Positions 1 to 8,083 are shown, numbered from the stretch's first letter. The stretch is 21,171 nt of DNA from Actinobacillus sp. (GCA_020026115.1 JAHHQY010000024.1:1-21171); one strand, 5' to 3'. The notes: generated from the letters alone by a model not told the origin. Translations and numbers: made by a program.

Positions 1-584
1 ATATTTTTTTGGCTACTGTCTGCTGCTGCCATACCGACTAAAATCATAAAAATAGGAATAAGCGGGGCTGTTAAAAGTAAAATAAGACCTGCGGCCCAAT
101 TTAAAGGGAAAATCGCCACCAACACCACCACAGGCACAATGACTGAAAGGCTTTGTTGAGGTAAATATCGCGCATAAAAATTATGTAAATTTTCCACTTG
201 TTCTAGCATAATGCTCGCCCAAGCGCCCGCTGGTTTTTGTTTAATAAAAGCAGGACCCACTTCTTGAATTTTATCTAAAATTTGCTGACGAATGCTCTGT
301 CTAATTTGCTCGCCACAACGAAAACCAATTTGCTCACGCCAATACAAAATTACGGCGCGTAAGGCAAAACCTACTAATAAACCGCAAAAATCCCCCAGTA
401 GGGTTTCTCTTGCTTGATGTTCCAAAATAAAGGCTTGTAAAATGTCAGCCAAACAATAAATTTGCCCAACTAAAATCAGTGCCGACAGTGTGGCTAAGGC
501 AATATTTAAATTTAAGCCTTTTTTAATGCTTTTTTGTTGGCTTTTAAGCCAAGCTTGTAAATATTTTTGTCGTGTTTTATCCAT
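1..584 (-). CDS. cydD: CydD, ABC exporter subunit for cytochrome bd assembly (5' part only)
   Basis: This is the N-terminal 194 codons of CydD, cut by the left edge of the window. CydDC is an inner-membrane ABC exporter of cysteine/glutathione needed to assemble cytochrome bd oxidase. My translation begins MDKTRQKYLQAWL and contains the membrane helices and conserved stretches such as KPAGAWASIMLEQVENLHNF and FPLNWAAGLILL, which closely match H. influenzae CydD. The ATP-binding domain would lie beyond the edge. The start at 584 is preceded by GGGAAAAG. It lies 61 bp downstream of trxB on the same strand, the same order as in H. influenzae (trxB-cydD-cydC), so co-transcription is likely. A hairpin sits in the gap. 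Confidence 0.93.
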   Translation of the reverse strand, partial: MDKTRQKYLQAWLKSQQKSIKKGLNLNIALATLSALILVGQIYCLADILQAFILEHQARETLLGDFCGLLVGFALRAVILYWREQIGFRCGEQIRQSIRQQILDKIQEVGPAFIKQKPAGAWASIMLEQVENLHNFYARYLPQQSLSVIVPVVVLVAIFPLNWAAGLILLLTAPLIPIFMILVGMAAADSSQKN

Positions 585-597
585 CTTTTCCCACATA

Positions 598-626
598 AAA
601 TAAGACGACTTTAGGTCGTCTTATTT
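598..626 (-). terminator. Perfect 12-bp hairpin between trxB and cydD
   Basis: A 12-bp perfect stem (AAATAAGACGAC, 598-609, with its complement at 615-626) closes a 5-nt loop. On the minus strand it follows the trxB stop and precedes the cydD ribosome-binding site. The tail after it is only TTATTTTATG-like, so it may be a partial terminator or a processing site that lowers cydD expression rather than a full stop. Read on the plus strand it is followed by T-rich sequence, but no plus-strand gene ends there. Confidence 0.55.
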
Positions 627-645
627 ATCTTTTATCTTTTATTTT

Positions 646-1596
646 TTATGATTGAGCATCTAAAAAACGCTCAGCGTCTAAGGCGGCCATACAACCTGTT
701 CCTGCAGAAGTAATCGCTTGGCGATAAATATGATCCATCACATCTCCTGCGGCAAATACGCCTTCTACGGAAGTGGCTGTTGCATTACCATTTAAGCCCG
801 ATTGCACCTCAATATAGCCATTATTTAAGCGTAGTTGCTGAGCAAAAATCGCGGTATTGGGTGCATGACCGATAGCAATAAACACGCCGTCAACCTCTAA
901 GGTTTCCGTTGCTTCACTTTTCGTGTCTTGCAATCTCACACCTGTTACGCCCATATCGTTACCTAAAACTTCTTGCAAGGTGCGATCTGTGTGCAAAATA
1001 ATTTTGCCTTCTGCGACTTTTTGCTCTAAGCGTTCAACAAGAATTTTTTCGCTACGAAAACTGTCGCGACGATGGATTAAATGTACTTCGCTGGCAATAT
1101 TCGCTAAATATAAGGCCTCTTCTACGGCACTATTACCTCCGCCCACAACGGCAACTGGTTTATTGCGGTAGAAAAACCCATCGCAAGTTGCGCAAGCCGA
1201 TACGCCTCGACCTTTAAAGGCTTCTTCGCTTGGAAGACCTAAGTAGCGCGCTGAAGCGCCTGTTGCGATAATTAAAGCATCGCAAGTGAAATTTTGCATT
1301 TCACCAAATAATTTAAACGGACGTTGGGATAAATCGACTTCTTTAATTTGATCAAAAATAATTTCCGTATTAAATTTTTCTGCATGTTGCAACATACGTT
1401 GCATTAATTCTTGCCCTGAAGTGCGTTCAAAATCTCCTGGCCAATTTTCAATTTCATCTGTGGTGGTTAATTGCCCGCCTTGTTGCATACCCGTCACTAA
1501 AACAGGTTGTAAATTTGCGCGCGCTGCATACACGGCCGCGGTATAACCTGCTGGCCCTGAACCTAAAATAAGTAATTTGCAATGTTTGACTGTCAT
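646..1596 (-). CDS. trxB: Thioredoxin reductase (NADPH, FAD)
   Basis: TrxB passes electrons from NADPH through FAD to thioredoxin in the cytoplasm. The translation shows the FAD-binding GSGPAG near the N-terminus, the redox pair in SACATCDGFFYR (CATC), the NADPH-binding VVGGGNSAVEEA and the C-terminal FAD motif FAAGDVMDHIYRQAITSAGTG. I chose the ATG at 1596 (316 residues, MTVKHCKLLILG). A good AAGGA lies just upstream of the ATGATG pair at 1599/1596, and the family begins here. The longer frame starting at 1620 adds eight residues with no ribosome-binding site of its own. It lies 67 bp downstream of cnoX and upstream of cydD, so a thiol-redox/respiratory operon is likely. Confidence 0.97.
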   Translation of the reverse strand: MTVKHCKLLILGSGPAGYTAAVYAARANLQPVLVTGMQQGGQLTTTDEIENWPGDFERTSGQELMQRMLQHAEKFNTEIIFDQIKEVDLSQRPFKLFGEMQNFTCDALIIATGASARYLGLPSEEAFKGRGVSACATCDGFFYRNKPVAVVGGGNSAVEEALYLANIASEVHLIHRRDSFRSEKILVERLEQKVAEGKIILHTDRTLQEVLGNDMGVTGVRLQDTKSEATETLEVDGVFIAIGHAPNTAIFAQQLRLNNGYIEVQSGLNGNATATSVEGVFAAGDVMDHIYRQAITSAGTGCMAALDAERFLDAQS

Positions 1597-1663
1597 CATC
1601 TTTTCCTTAATCATTATCATTTTGAAAACCCATTATAAAATGATTTTCTATTGGTTTAATCTA

Positions 1664-2515
1664 TTAGTATAAAAGGGAATATAATTTTCGGCGATATTGA
1701 TTGGTTAAAGGTTCTGTATTTCCAAGGGCGGTTAAAATCGCGAGAAATTCTTTTTTCACTTCGCCATTTTCTGCGTTCAGATCCTTTTGCAAAATCGCAA
1801 ATAACCCACTTAAGGCTTCTTCGCTTCGCCCTGCTTGATGTAAGGCTAAAGCTAATTTTAAGGCGAGAGCCGGCGTTGGCGTTTGCTCATAAGCTTGTTG
1901 TAATTGCTGAATTTCTTCCGTATCTGAAGCTTTCAGTAATAATTCCACTTGCGCTTGTAATTCTTGCCAACGACCGTTGCGATCTTCTAATTTCACTTGG
2001 TTTAGCACTTCTTGCGCCGATTCAATGCGTTTTAAAACCAAATACGTTTCCGCGTAAATAAAGGCAATCTCTGGATTTTTCTTATCACTTAACTGCCAGG
2101 CTTCTTTTAATAAAGGCAAACTTTCCAATAATTGGCCTTTTTCAATACATTGCATCGCTTGCTGGAATTTAAGCTCTTCTTCTTTCGGCAAAATAACGCT
2201 TAATTGTTGTTGCAATTCACTGTCTGTTACCACCCCTTGAAACGCGCCGAGAGCTTGTCCGTTTTTAAATAAATAGGTTGTAGGCAATGTTTGTAGTTGA
2301 AAACGCCCCGCCAACATTTGTTGTTGTTCGCAATTTACCGTAGCGAGTAAAATTTGCCCGGCATATGTTTGCGCCACTTTTTTAAGACGTTCTAAAAAAG
2401 CCACCGATTCTGGCATGCTTGGTGCAAAAAAATTCAGCACTAATGGCTGAGTTTGTGACGCTTGTAACACTTGATTTAAGTTTTCTTCGTTCACGTCAAT
2501 AATATGGGCTTGCAT
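1664..2515 (-). CDS. cnoX: CnoX/YbbN-type thioredoxin-fold TPR chaperedoxin
   Basis: The 283-residue product has an N-terminal thioredoxin fold (about 1-110, with LPTTYLFKNGQALGAFQG as the typical cis-Pro half) and a C-terminal TPR-like helical half. Length and layout match E. coli CnoX (YbbN), a holdase that protects proteins from chlorine oxidation and hands them to GroEL. The active-site position reads APSMPES, with no CXXC and no cysteine, so thioredoxin-type disulfide exchange is not expected. The only visible cysteine in the thioredoxin half is Cys62 (VNCEQQQ), which aligns with the E. coli Cys63 reported to contact GroEL. The start at 2515 has AAGGA seven or so bases upstream. The alternative ATG at 2551 overlaps the probable -10 element and is rejected. 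Confidence 0.9.
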   Translation of the reverse strand: MQAHIIDVNEENLNQVLQASQTQPLVLNFFAPSMPESVAFLERLKKVAQTYAGQILLATVNCEQQQMLAGRFQLQTLPTTYLFKNGQALGAFQGVVTDSELQQQLSVILPKEEELKFQQAMQCIEKGQLLESLPLLKEAWQLSDKKNPEIAFIYAETYLVLKRIESAQEVLNQVKLEDRNGRWQELQAQVELLLKASDTEEIQQLQQAYEQTPTPALALKLALALHQAGRSEEALSGLFAILQKDLNAENGEVKKEFLAILTALGNTEPLTNQYRRKLYSLLY

Positions 2516-2549
2516 AAAATTCCTTCTTTTTTGTTGAAAAAGTTCGTGC

Positions 2550-2555
2550 ATTCTA
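2550..2555 (-). promoter_or_regulatory. Probable -10 element for cnoX-trxB-cydD
   Basis: On the minus strand the sequence reads TAGAAT followed by GCACG, about 35 bp before the cnoX start codon. No good -35 hexamer is visible 16-18 bp upstream, so the call rests on the -10 and its position. Confidence 0.4.
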
Positions 2556-2623
2556 GCAAAAAAGCCACCTTTTTACTTGCGCTTTTAGAAAAATTTTCTA
2601 CCTTGCTGAAAACAAAATGTGCT

Positions 2624-2638
2624 TCGCGCCGAATTTTT
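2624..2638 (+). repeat. Uptake-signal-like motif TCGCGCCGAATTTTT
   Basis: One copy of the motif family TCGCRCCGAAWWTTT that recurs about 11 times in the window. It lies in the divergent spacer between cnoX and lepA. The function is inferred only; see findings. Confidence 0.5.
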
Positions 2639-2687
2639 GCCTCACCCTTAAGAATAAAGAAAAACCCTGTAATAACTCAGAAATAAA

Positions 2688-2716
2688 TAGCTAACGCCTT
2701 TATTTTCGGGTAGAAT
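2688..2716 (+). promoter_or_regulatory. Possible lepA promoter
   Basis: TAGAAT at 2711-2716 is a good -10 hexamer, about 40 bp before the lepA start. Seventeen bases upstream, TAGCTA (2688-2693) matches the -35 consensus at only three of six positions, so this is a tentative call. Confidence 0.35.
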
Positions 2717-2756
2717 TCGAGCCTTGAATTTTTAATTAAACTTAGAACAACACTTA

Positions 2757-4556
2757 ATGAAATCAATGAAAAACATTCGTAACTTTTCCATTATTGCACA
2801 TATCGATCACGGGAAATCTACCCTGTCTGACCGTTTAATCCAAACTTGTGGTGGGCTTTCTGACCGTGAAATGGCCGCGCAGGTTTTAGATTCTATGGAT
2901 TTAGAACGCGAACGCGGTATTACCATTAAAGCACAAAGCGTAACTTTAAATTATCAAGCTAAAGATGGTGAAACTTACCAACTTAACTTTATCGACACGC
3001 CTGGGCATGTGGATTTCTCTTATGAAGTTTCTCGCTCTTTGGCTGCTTGTGAAGGCGCTTTGTTAGTCGTTGACGCAGGTCAAGGTGTAGAAGCTCAAAC
3101 CTTAGCCAACTGCTATACCGCCATTGAAATGGATTTAGAAGTCGTCCCTGTTTTAAATAAAATTGACTTGCCTGCCGCTGAACCTGAACGTGTTGCAGAA
3201 GAAATCGAAGATATTGTCGGTATCGATGCGGTTGATGCGGTGCGTTGTAGCGCAAAAACGGGCGTGGGGATTGAAGATGTTTTAGAAGAAATCGTTCATA
3301 AAATTCCATCACCTGAAGGCGATCCTGATGCACCATTACAAGCCTTAATTATCGACTCTTGGTTTGATAACTACTTAGGCGTCGTTTCTTTAGTGCGCGT
3401 TAAAAATGGTCTTTTACGCAAAGGCGATAAAATTAAAGTGATGTCCACAGGGCAAAGCTATAACGTTGATCGTTTAGGTATTTTCACACCAAAACAAGTT
3501 GATACTCAAGTTTTACAAACAGGCGAAGTAGGTTGGGTTGTGTGCGGAATTAAAGATATTTTAGGCGCACCTGTTGGTGATACCTTAACTTTACACAATA
3601 ATCCTGCAAGCCAAGTTTTACCGGGTTTCCAAAAAGTAAAACCTCAGGTTTATGCCGGTCTTTTCCCAATTAGCTCAGATGATTATGAAGCTTTCCGTGA
3701 TGCCTTAGGTAAATTAAGTTTAAATGATGCGTCTTTATTCTATGAACCCGAAACATCTACTGCGCTAGGCTTTGGCTTCCGTTGTGGTTTCTTAGGTTTG
3801 TTGCATATGGAAATTATCCAAGAGCGTTTAGAACGTGAATATGACTTAGACTTAATTACCACAGCGCCAACTGTAGTATATGAAGTGGAACAAACTGATG
3901 GTAGCGTGGTCTATATCGACAGTCCTGCAAAATTACCTGCGCTAAATAATATTGCTGAAATGCGCGAACCTATTGCGGAATGTAATATTTTAGTTCCACA
4001 AGAATATTTAGGAAATGTGATTACCCTTTGCGTAGAAAAACGCGGTGTACAAACAAACATGGTGTATCACGGTAATCAAGTTGCCTTAACCTATGAAATT
4101 CCAATGGGTGAAGTTGTTTTAGATTTCTTTGACCGCTTAAAATCCACCTCGCGCGGTTATGCGTCATTAGATTACAACTTCAAAAAATTCCAACCTGCCG
4201 ATATGGTGCGCGTAGATATTATGATTAATGGTGATCGTGTCGATGCTTTAGCCTTAATCGTTCATAAAGATAACGCGCCTTATCGCGGTCGTGAATTAGT
4301 GGAAAAAATGAAAGAACTCATTCCACGTCAGCAATTCGATATTGCTATTCAGGCGGCCATTGGTAACCATATTATTGCTCGCTCTACGGTAAAACAATTA
4401 CGTAAAAACGTTTTAGCAAAATGTTATGGTGGTGACGTAAGTCGTAAGAAAAAACTCTTACAAAAACAAAAAGAAGGTAAAAAACGCATGAAATCTCTAG
4501 GTAATGTTGAAGTACCACAAGATGCGTTCTTAGCGATTTTACACGTAGGTAAATAA
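2757..4556 (+). CDS. lepA: Translation factor LepA (EF4), ribosome-associated GTPase
   Basis: LepA is an EF-G-like GTPase that acts on the ribosome in translation initiation/biogenesis and back-translocation. The P-loop AHIDHGKS (residues 14-21), the ERERGITIKA switch I, DTPGHVDF and the NKIDLPAA specificity motif are all present, followed by domains II and III and the LepA-specific C-terminus ending KKKLLQKQKEGKKRM...AFLAILHVGK. The 599 residues match the usual length. The ATG at 2757 lacks a clear Shine-Dalgarno. The ATG at 2766 (MKNIRNFSII) is exactly where the E. coli and H. influenzae proteins begin and may be the true start. lepB follows after 24 bp, the classic lepA-lepB operon. Confidence 0.98.
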   Translation: MKSMKNIRNFSIIAHIDHGKSTLSDRLIQTCGGLSDREMAAQVLDSMDLERERGITIKAQSVTLNYQAKDGETYQLNFIDTPGHVDFSYEVSRSLAACEGALLVVDAGQGVEAQTLANCYTAIEMDLEVVPVLNKIDLPAAEPERVAEEIEDIVGIDAVDAVRCSAKTGVGIEDVLEEIVHKIPSPEGDPDAPLQALIIDSWFDNYLGVVSLVRVKNGLLRKGDKIKVMSTGQSYNVDRLGIFTPKQVDTQVLQTGEVGWVVCGIKDILGAPVGDTLTLHNNPASQVLPGFQKVKPQVYAGLFPISSDDYEAFRDALGKLSLNDASLFYEPETSTALGFGFRCGFLGLLHMEIIQERLEREYDLDLITTAPTVVYEVEQTDGSVVYIDSPAKLPALNNIAEMREPIAECNILVPQEYLGNVITLCVEKRGVQTNMVYHGNQVALTYEIPMGEVVLDFFDRLKSTSRGYASLDYNFKKFQPADMVRVDIMINGDRVDALALIVHKDNAPYRGRELVEKMKELIPRQQFDIAIQAAIGNHIIARSTVKQLRKNVLAKCYGGDVSRKKKLLQKQKEGKKRMKSLGNVEVPQDAFLAILHVGK

Positions 4557-4580
4557 ATTTTAACGAGTAAGGAAAATGTA

Positions 4581-5615
4581 ATGTCAAAATCTAATATTGC
4601 TTTTGTTTTATTGATCGGCGCCGCTTATGGTGGGTGGAAATTATTAGAACATCTTTCACTGCCAAATAGTGTTTCTATTATTTTAACTTTAGCAACCCTT
4701 CTATGCGGTATTTTCTGGGCTTATCGCCGTTTTGTGTTATTACCAAAAGCGAAACAAGCCCTACAAGCACAAGCAGAAAAAGACGGTAAAACCTTATCGG
4801 CAAAAGAACTTAAAGCTGTGGCCGTTTCTGAGCCAAGCGAAACTTTTGCCTCGCTTTTTTGGGTATTATTTTTGGTGTTAATTTTCCGCTCGTTTTTATT
4901 TGAACCTTTCCAAATTCCTTCAGGTTCCATGAAACCCACTTTACGCGTGGGCGATTTTCTTTTAGTGGAAAAATTCGCTTATGGTATTAAAGACCCGATT
5001 TTTCAAACAACTTTAATTAAAACCGGAGAACCACAACGTGGCGATGTTGTTGTGTTTAAAGCACCACAACATCCTAACCAAGATTATATTAAACGTATTA
5101 TCGGCTTACCGGGCGACCAAGTTTTTTACGACAGTAAAAGTCGCCATTTGGCCGTTGTGTTAAATAAAGATGGTAAAGTTTGCTTAGAAAATTGTGAGTT
5201 ACAAAAATTCTTCTATACAAAACCACAACCCGATCAAGAATTTTATCAAGTGCTTGGACAAACCCGTAACGGGAAGTTAATTTACAGTGATATGCACCCG
5301 TTAGTCACTCGTGAAACCGATATGCAAAAAATTTCCCACCAAATTTTATGGGATCAACCTAATCCAAATGAAATGCCTTATTACGCTCATTTTACCGAAC
5401 AACAAGATGGTGTTACACGTTGGGTTGTGCCACAAGGCGAATACTTTGTTATGGGAGATAACCGCAACAATAGCCTTGACAGCCGTTTTTGGGGGTTCGT
5501 ACCAGAAAAAAATCTTGTGGGCAAAGCAAATTTTATTTGGTTAAGCTTACAGAAAAAACCTGGTGAATGGCCAACGGGCATTCGTACCGAACGTTTCTTT
5601 ATGAAAATTAAATAA
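4581..5615 (+). CDS. lepB: Signal peptidase I
   Basis: LepB cleaves signal peptides from secreted proteins on the periplasmic face of the inner membrane. There are two N-terminal membrane segments (about 5-22 and 31-48), a charged cytoplasmic loop and another hydrophobic segment (about 91-108). The catalytic box follows, with Ser116 in PSGSMKPTL and the general base Lys171 in DYIKRIIGLPGD. The late conserved box GDNRNNSLDSRFWG begins near residue 292. The 344 residues are close to the H. influenzae protein. A TAAGGA ribosome-binding site lies before the start. It sits between lepA and rnc, the standard gammaproteobacterial order. Confidence 0.97.
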   Translation: MSKSNIAFVLLIGAAYGGWKLLEHLSLPNSVSIILTLATLLCGIFWAYRRFVLLPKAKQALQAQAEKDGKTLSAKELKAVAVSEPSETFASLFWVLFLVLIFRSFLFEPFQIPSGSMKPTLRVGDFLLVEKFAYGIKDPIFQTTLIKTGEPQRGDVVVFKAPQHPNQDYIKRIIGLPGDQVFYDSKSRHLAVVLNKDGKVCLENCELQKFFYTKPQPDQEFYQVLGQTRNGKLIYSDMHPLVTRETDMQKISHQILWDQPNPNEMPYYAHFTEQQDGVTRWVVPQGEYFVMGDNRNNSLDSRFWGFVPEKNLVGKANFIWLSLQKKPGEWPTGIRTERFFMKIK

Positions 5616-5631
5616 AATACTCTCTCGACTT

Positions 5632-6327
5632 ATGAATAACTTACGAAAACTTGAAGCAAATATTCAATATCATTTTAATGATTTGAACTTGCTCGCATTA
5701 GCGATGACGCATCGCAGTGCGGATAAAAAGCATAATGAAAGATTAGAATTTTTAGGCGATAGCATTTTAAATTTAACCATCGCTCAAGCGCTTTTCTTTC
5801 AATTTCCTCAATGTAATGAGGGCGAATTAAGCCGTATGCGTGCAACTTTGGTGCGAGAAAAAACCCTCGCAATTTTAGCGGCTAACTTTAACTTAAAAGA
5901 CTTTATCAAGGTAGGCCCAGGTGAGCTTAAAAGCGGTGGTTTCCGCCGTGATTCGGTTCTTGCTGATGCCGTAGAAGCTATTATTGGGGCGATTTCTTTA
6001 GATAAAGACTTACACACCGCAACTTCCGTGGTAAAAAACTGGTACCAAGGAATGCTTGCTGAAATAAAACCTGGCGAAGCGCAAAAAGACCCTAAAACGC
6101 GCTTACAAGAGTATTTACAAAGCAAACATATTGCCTTACCACATTATGAAGTATTAGGCACAACAGGAAAATCTCATTGCCAAACCTTTACCGTGCAATG
6201 CGATGTTCCTCATTTTAACAAAACTGTGGTGGCTTCAGGGTCAAGTCGCCGTAATGCGGAACAACAAGCCGCTTCAATGATCTTAACGGAATTATTAGAA
6301 AAAGATGACAAACGTAACAACAAATAA
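5632..6327 (+). CDS. rnc: Ribonuclease III
   Basis: RNase III cuts double-stranded RNA, including rRNA precursors and many mRNAs. The signature HNERLEFLGDS holds Glu36, Glu39 and Asp43, and the second metal-binding half VLADAVEAIIG gives Asp112 and Glu115, so the active site is complete. A C-terminal double-stranded RNA-binding domain runs from about residue 153 to 225 (DPKTRLQEYLQ to EQQAASMILTEL). Length 231 is slightly above the E. coli 226. No strong Shine-Dalgarno is visible before 5632, only 16 bp after lepB, so translation may depend on coupling. The 3' end overlaps the start of era by 23 bp. Confidence 0.97.
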   Translation: MNNLRKLEANIQYHFNDLNLLALAMTHRSADKKHNERLEFLGDSILNLTIAQALFFQFPQCNEGELSRMRATLVREKTLAILAANFNLKDFIKVGPGELKSGGFRRDSVLADAVEAIIGAISLDKDLHTATSVVKNWYQGMLAEIKPGEAQKDPKTRLQEYLQSKHIALPHYEVLGTTGKSHCQTFTVQCDVPHFNKTVVASGSSRRNAEQQAASMILTELLEKDDKRNNK

Positions 6328-7219
6328 TGAAACTTACTGTGGCTTTATTGCCATTGTAGGACGTCCAAATGTGGGTAAATCTACCCTTTTAAACCGCATT
6401 TTAGGGCAAAAAATTTCCATCACTTCGCGTAAAGCGCAAACAACGCGCCATCGTATTTTAGGCATTCAGACCGAAGGCGAATATCAAGCCATTTATGTGG
6501 ACACCCCAGGCTTACATATTGAAGAAAAACGCGCCATTAACCGCTTAATGAACCGCGCTGCAAGCAGTACCATTGGTGATGTGGATTTAATCATTTTCCT
6601 AACAGATGGTACCCATTGGACAGACGATGATGAAATGGTGTTAAATAAATTACGCCAAGTGAAAACCCCTGTTGTGTTAGCGATTAACAAAGTCGATAAC
6701 ATTAAAAATAAAGATGATTTACTTCCTTTTATTACGGAAGTAAGCCAAAAATTCAACTTTAAAGATATTGTGCCAATTTCTGCAGAAAAAGGTAAAAATG
6801 TTGAAATTTTAGAGAAAATTGTGCGTGAATCTTTACGCAAAGGCGTACATCATTTCCCTGAAGAATATGTCACCGACCGCTCTCAACGTTTTATGGCGTC
6901 AGAAATTATTCGTGAAAAACTGATGCGTTTTACTGGCGATGAACTTCCCTACTCTGTTACCGTAGAAATTGAGCGTTTTAAAGTTAATGAACGTGGCACT
7001 TATGAAATTAACGGCTTAATTTTAGTTGAACGTGAAGGCCAGAAAAAAATGGTTATCGGCGCTAAAGGCCAAAAAATCAAAACCATTGGCATTGAAGCGC
7101 GCCACGATATGGAACGCCTTTTCGACAACAAAGTTCATTTAGAACTTTGGGTGAAAGTCAAATCTGGCTGGGCCGATGACGAACGTGCCTTACGCAGTTT
7201 AGGCTATATGGAAGATTAA
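6305..7219 (+). CDS. era: GTPase Era, 30S ribosome assembly factor
   Basis: Era binds 16S rRNA and helps 30S maturation. The G1 motif GRPNVGKS (19-26), the DTPG motif, NKVD and SAEKGK occur in order, followed by a C-terminal KH domain with the GxxG loop in GAKGQKIK. The 304 residues match the family, and the C-terminus WADDERALRSLGY is typical. The start at 6305 lies inside rnc (23 bp overlap), indicating translational coupling. Another ATG at 6327 directly overlaps the rnc stop but is out of frame with Era. A hairpin terminator follows the stop. Confidence 0.97.
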   Translation: MTNVTTNNETYCGFIAIVGRPNVGKSTLLNRILGQKISITSRKAQTTRHRILGIQTEGEYQAIYVDTPGLHIEEKRAINRLMNRAASSTIGDVDLIIFLTDGTHWTDDDEMVLNKLRQVKTPVVLAINKVDNIKNKDDLLPFITEVSQKFNFKDIVPISAEKGKNVEILEKIVRESLRKGVHHFPEEYVTDRSQRFMASEIIREKLMRFTGDELPYSVTVEIERFKVNERGTYEINGLILVEREGQKKMVIGAKGQKIKTIGIEARHDMERLFDNKVHLELWVKVKSGWADDERALRSLGYMED

Positions 7220-7227
7220 ACTTCTTT

Positions 7228-7256
7228 ACGCCGCACTTTTTAAGTTGCGGCGTTTT
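7228..7256 (+). terminator. Rho-independent terminator after era
   Basis: The arms ACGCCGCACTT and AAGTTGCGGCG form a GC-rich stem with one bulged A, followed by TTTTATTT. It contains CCGCACTT, eight of the nine bases of the inverted H. influenzae uptake core. The next gene begins only 19 bp later, so some read-through is possible. Confidence 0.75.
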
Positions 7257-7274
7257 ATTTAGATGAGGAAATCT

Positions 7275-7532
7275 ATGCTAAAAGAAATGTCAGATTTTAT
7301 TGCGCGCTTTACTTATCAACCTTTGCAAGAAGCGGTCAAAGAGCGTATTCGTACGCAAGCTATTGAAAATGCAAAAGCTCGCCTTGCCGTTCATCATCAA
7401 AAACTGGATGATTATACTCAAGAAGAACTTGAAATTATTATCGAAGATGAAGAACGTAAAATTATTGATGGTCTTAAAACCAAAAGTTTAATTGCAGTCT
7501 TAAGTCTACTCGGTCTAAATTTATTTAGTTAA
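7275..7532 (+). CDS. Unrecognised 85-residue protein with C-terminal hydrophobic tail
   Basis: I do not recognise a family. The product is a charged, helix-prone protein (QPLQEAVKERIRTQAI; EELEIIIEDEERKIIDG) ending in a hydrophobic stretch from about residue 71 (SLIAVLSLLGLNLFS), which looks like a C-terminal membrane anchor. The start at 7275 is chosen because GAGGAAA sits seven or so bases upstream; the ATG at 7263 overlaps that site. The stop is followed after four bases by the next gene, which has two membrane segments, so the two products probably work together at the inner membrane. Transcription may come from era read-through, since no convincing promoter lies in the short gap. Confidence 0.75.
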   Translation: MLKEMSDFIARFTYQPLQEAVKERIRTQAIENAKARLAVHHQKLDDYTQEELEIIIEDEERKIIDGLKTKSLIAVLSLLGLNLFS

Positions 7533-7536
7533 TCCT

Positions 7537-7947
7537 ATGTTTAAACAAGTAAAATCCGCCTTAATTTGGTTTTATCTTTTTAAATTTCGCAAGAAAATCA
7601 GCCTGATTCTTGCGCTTTTATTATTGGTTGTTTTTGCCCAAAGCATTTATGCCGATGTAGTCAGCTACCTACAAATAAGCGGTAAAATTGACCTTTTAAT
7701 TTATGTCTTAATCGCTAAATGGGCTTTAATTTTAGCCAGTTTATTTAGCGCCATACGGATTTTTCTTAGCTTTTTTAAAAAATCCCAACTTTCGGCGCAA
7801 GATGAAGTTCCCGTTCCCCTTAAGCAAGAAGCCCAAGTTGTTTCAGAAAAAGAACAATGGCTTAAAAATAAAGCTCATTTACGTTCTCGCGCCGAAAAAT
7901 TGATTGCAGAAAAATCAGCTCAAAAAGCGAAAGAAAAACGTCAGTAA
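7537..7947 (+). CDS. Unrecognised 136-residue protein with two membrane segments and a basic helical tail
   Basis: I cannot assign a family. Two hydrophobic segments (about 21-39 and 52-80) are followed by a polar linker and a Lys/Glu/Ala-rich tail (about 98-136, KAHLRSRAEKLIAEKSAQKA) that is probably helical and cytoplasmic given its charge. It starts four bases after the preceding 85-residue gene with no strong Shine-Dalgarno, so translational coupling is likely. The stop is followed by a T-run but no clear hairpin. A copy of the recurrent TCGCRCCGAA motif lies inside the gene at 7887. Confidence 0.75.
   Translation: MFKQVKSALIWFYLFKFRKKISLILALLLLVVFAQSIYADVVSYLQISGKIDLLIYVLIAKWALILASLFSAIRIFLSFFKKSQLSAQDEVPVPLKQEAQVVSEKEQWLKNKAHLRSRAEKLIAEKSAQKAKEKRQ
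7887..7901 (+). repeat. Uptake-signal-like motif TCGCGCCGAAAAATT
   Basis: A copy inside the 3' part of the two-membrane-segment gene. A weaker inverted copy, AACTTTCGGCGCAA, lies about 90 bp upstream at 7787-7800. Confidence 0.45.
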
Positions 7948-7989
7948 TTCTTTTTTTTGTAACAAAATTAAACAAAAAAGCTTTCCCTG

Positions 7990-8005
7990 TGTTAGCAAGA
8001 TCACA
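7990..8005 (+). promoter_or_regulatory. CRP-like site upstream of xseB-ispA-dxs
   Basis: TGTTA-GCAAGA-TCACA matches the CRP consensus TGTGA-N6-TCACA at nine of ten conserved positions. Its centre (about 7997.5) is roughly 60-62 bp before the expected transcription start of the promoter at 8022-8050, the usual class I activation position. Binding is not shown. Confidence 0.4.
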
Positions 8006-8021
8006 AATAGACATTTTATTT

Positions 8022-8050
8022 TTAACAAGGCGCGAAAAATAAAGTACAAT
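8022..8050 (+). promoter_or_regulatory. Sigma70 promoter of xseB-ispA-dxs
   Basis: TTAACA (8022-8027, five of six matches) and TACAAT (8045-8050, five of six) are separated by exactly 17 bp, followed by a GC-rich GCGCGC discriminator. The expected start is about 8057, some 27 bp before the xseB ATG. Confidence 0.7.
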
Positions 8051-8083
8051 GCGCGCTTATTTTAGCTAAATTAGGATAATTTT

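Noticed and set aside
2989..3336. Minus-strand open frame of 115 codons
   Set aside because: It lies wholly inside lepA, whose protein matches its family end to end, and the translation looks like a compositional shadow.
7228..7252. H. influenzae-type uptake core in the era terminator
   Set aside because: It reads AAGTGCGGC rather than AAGTGCGGT when inverted. As a single inexact copy it does not show that the canonical signal is used here.
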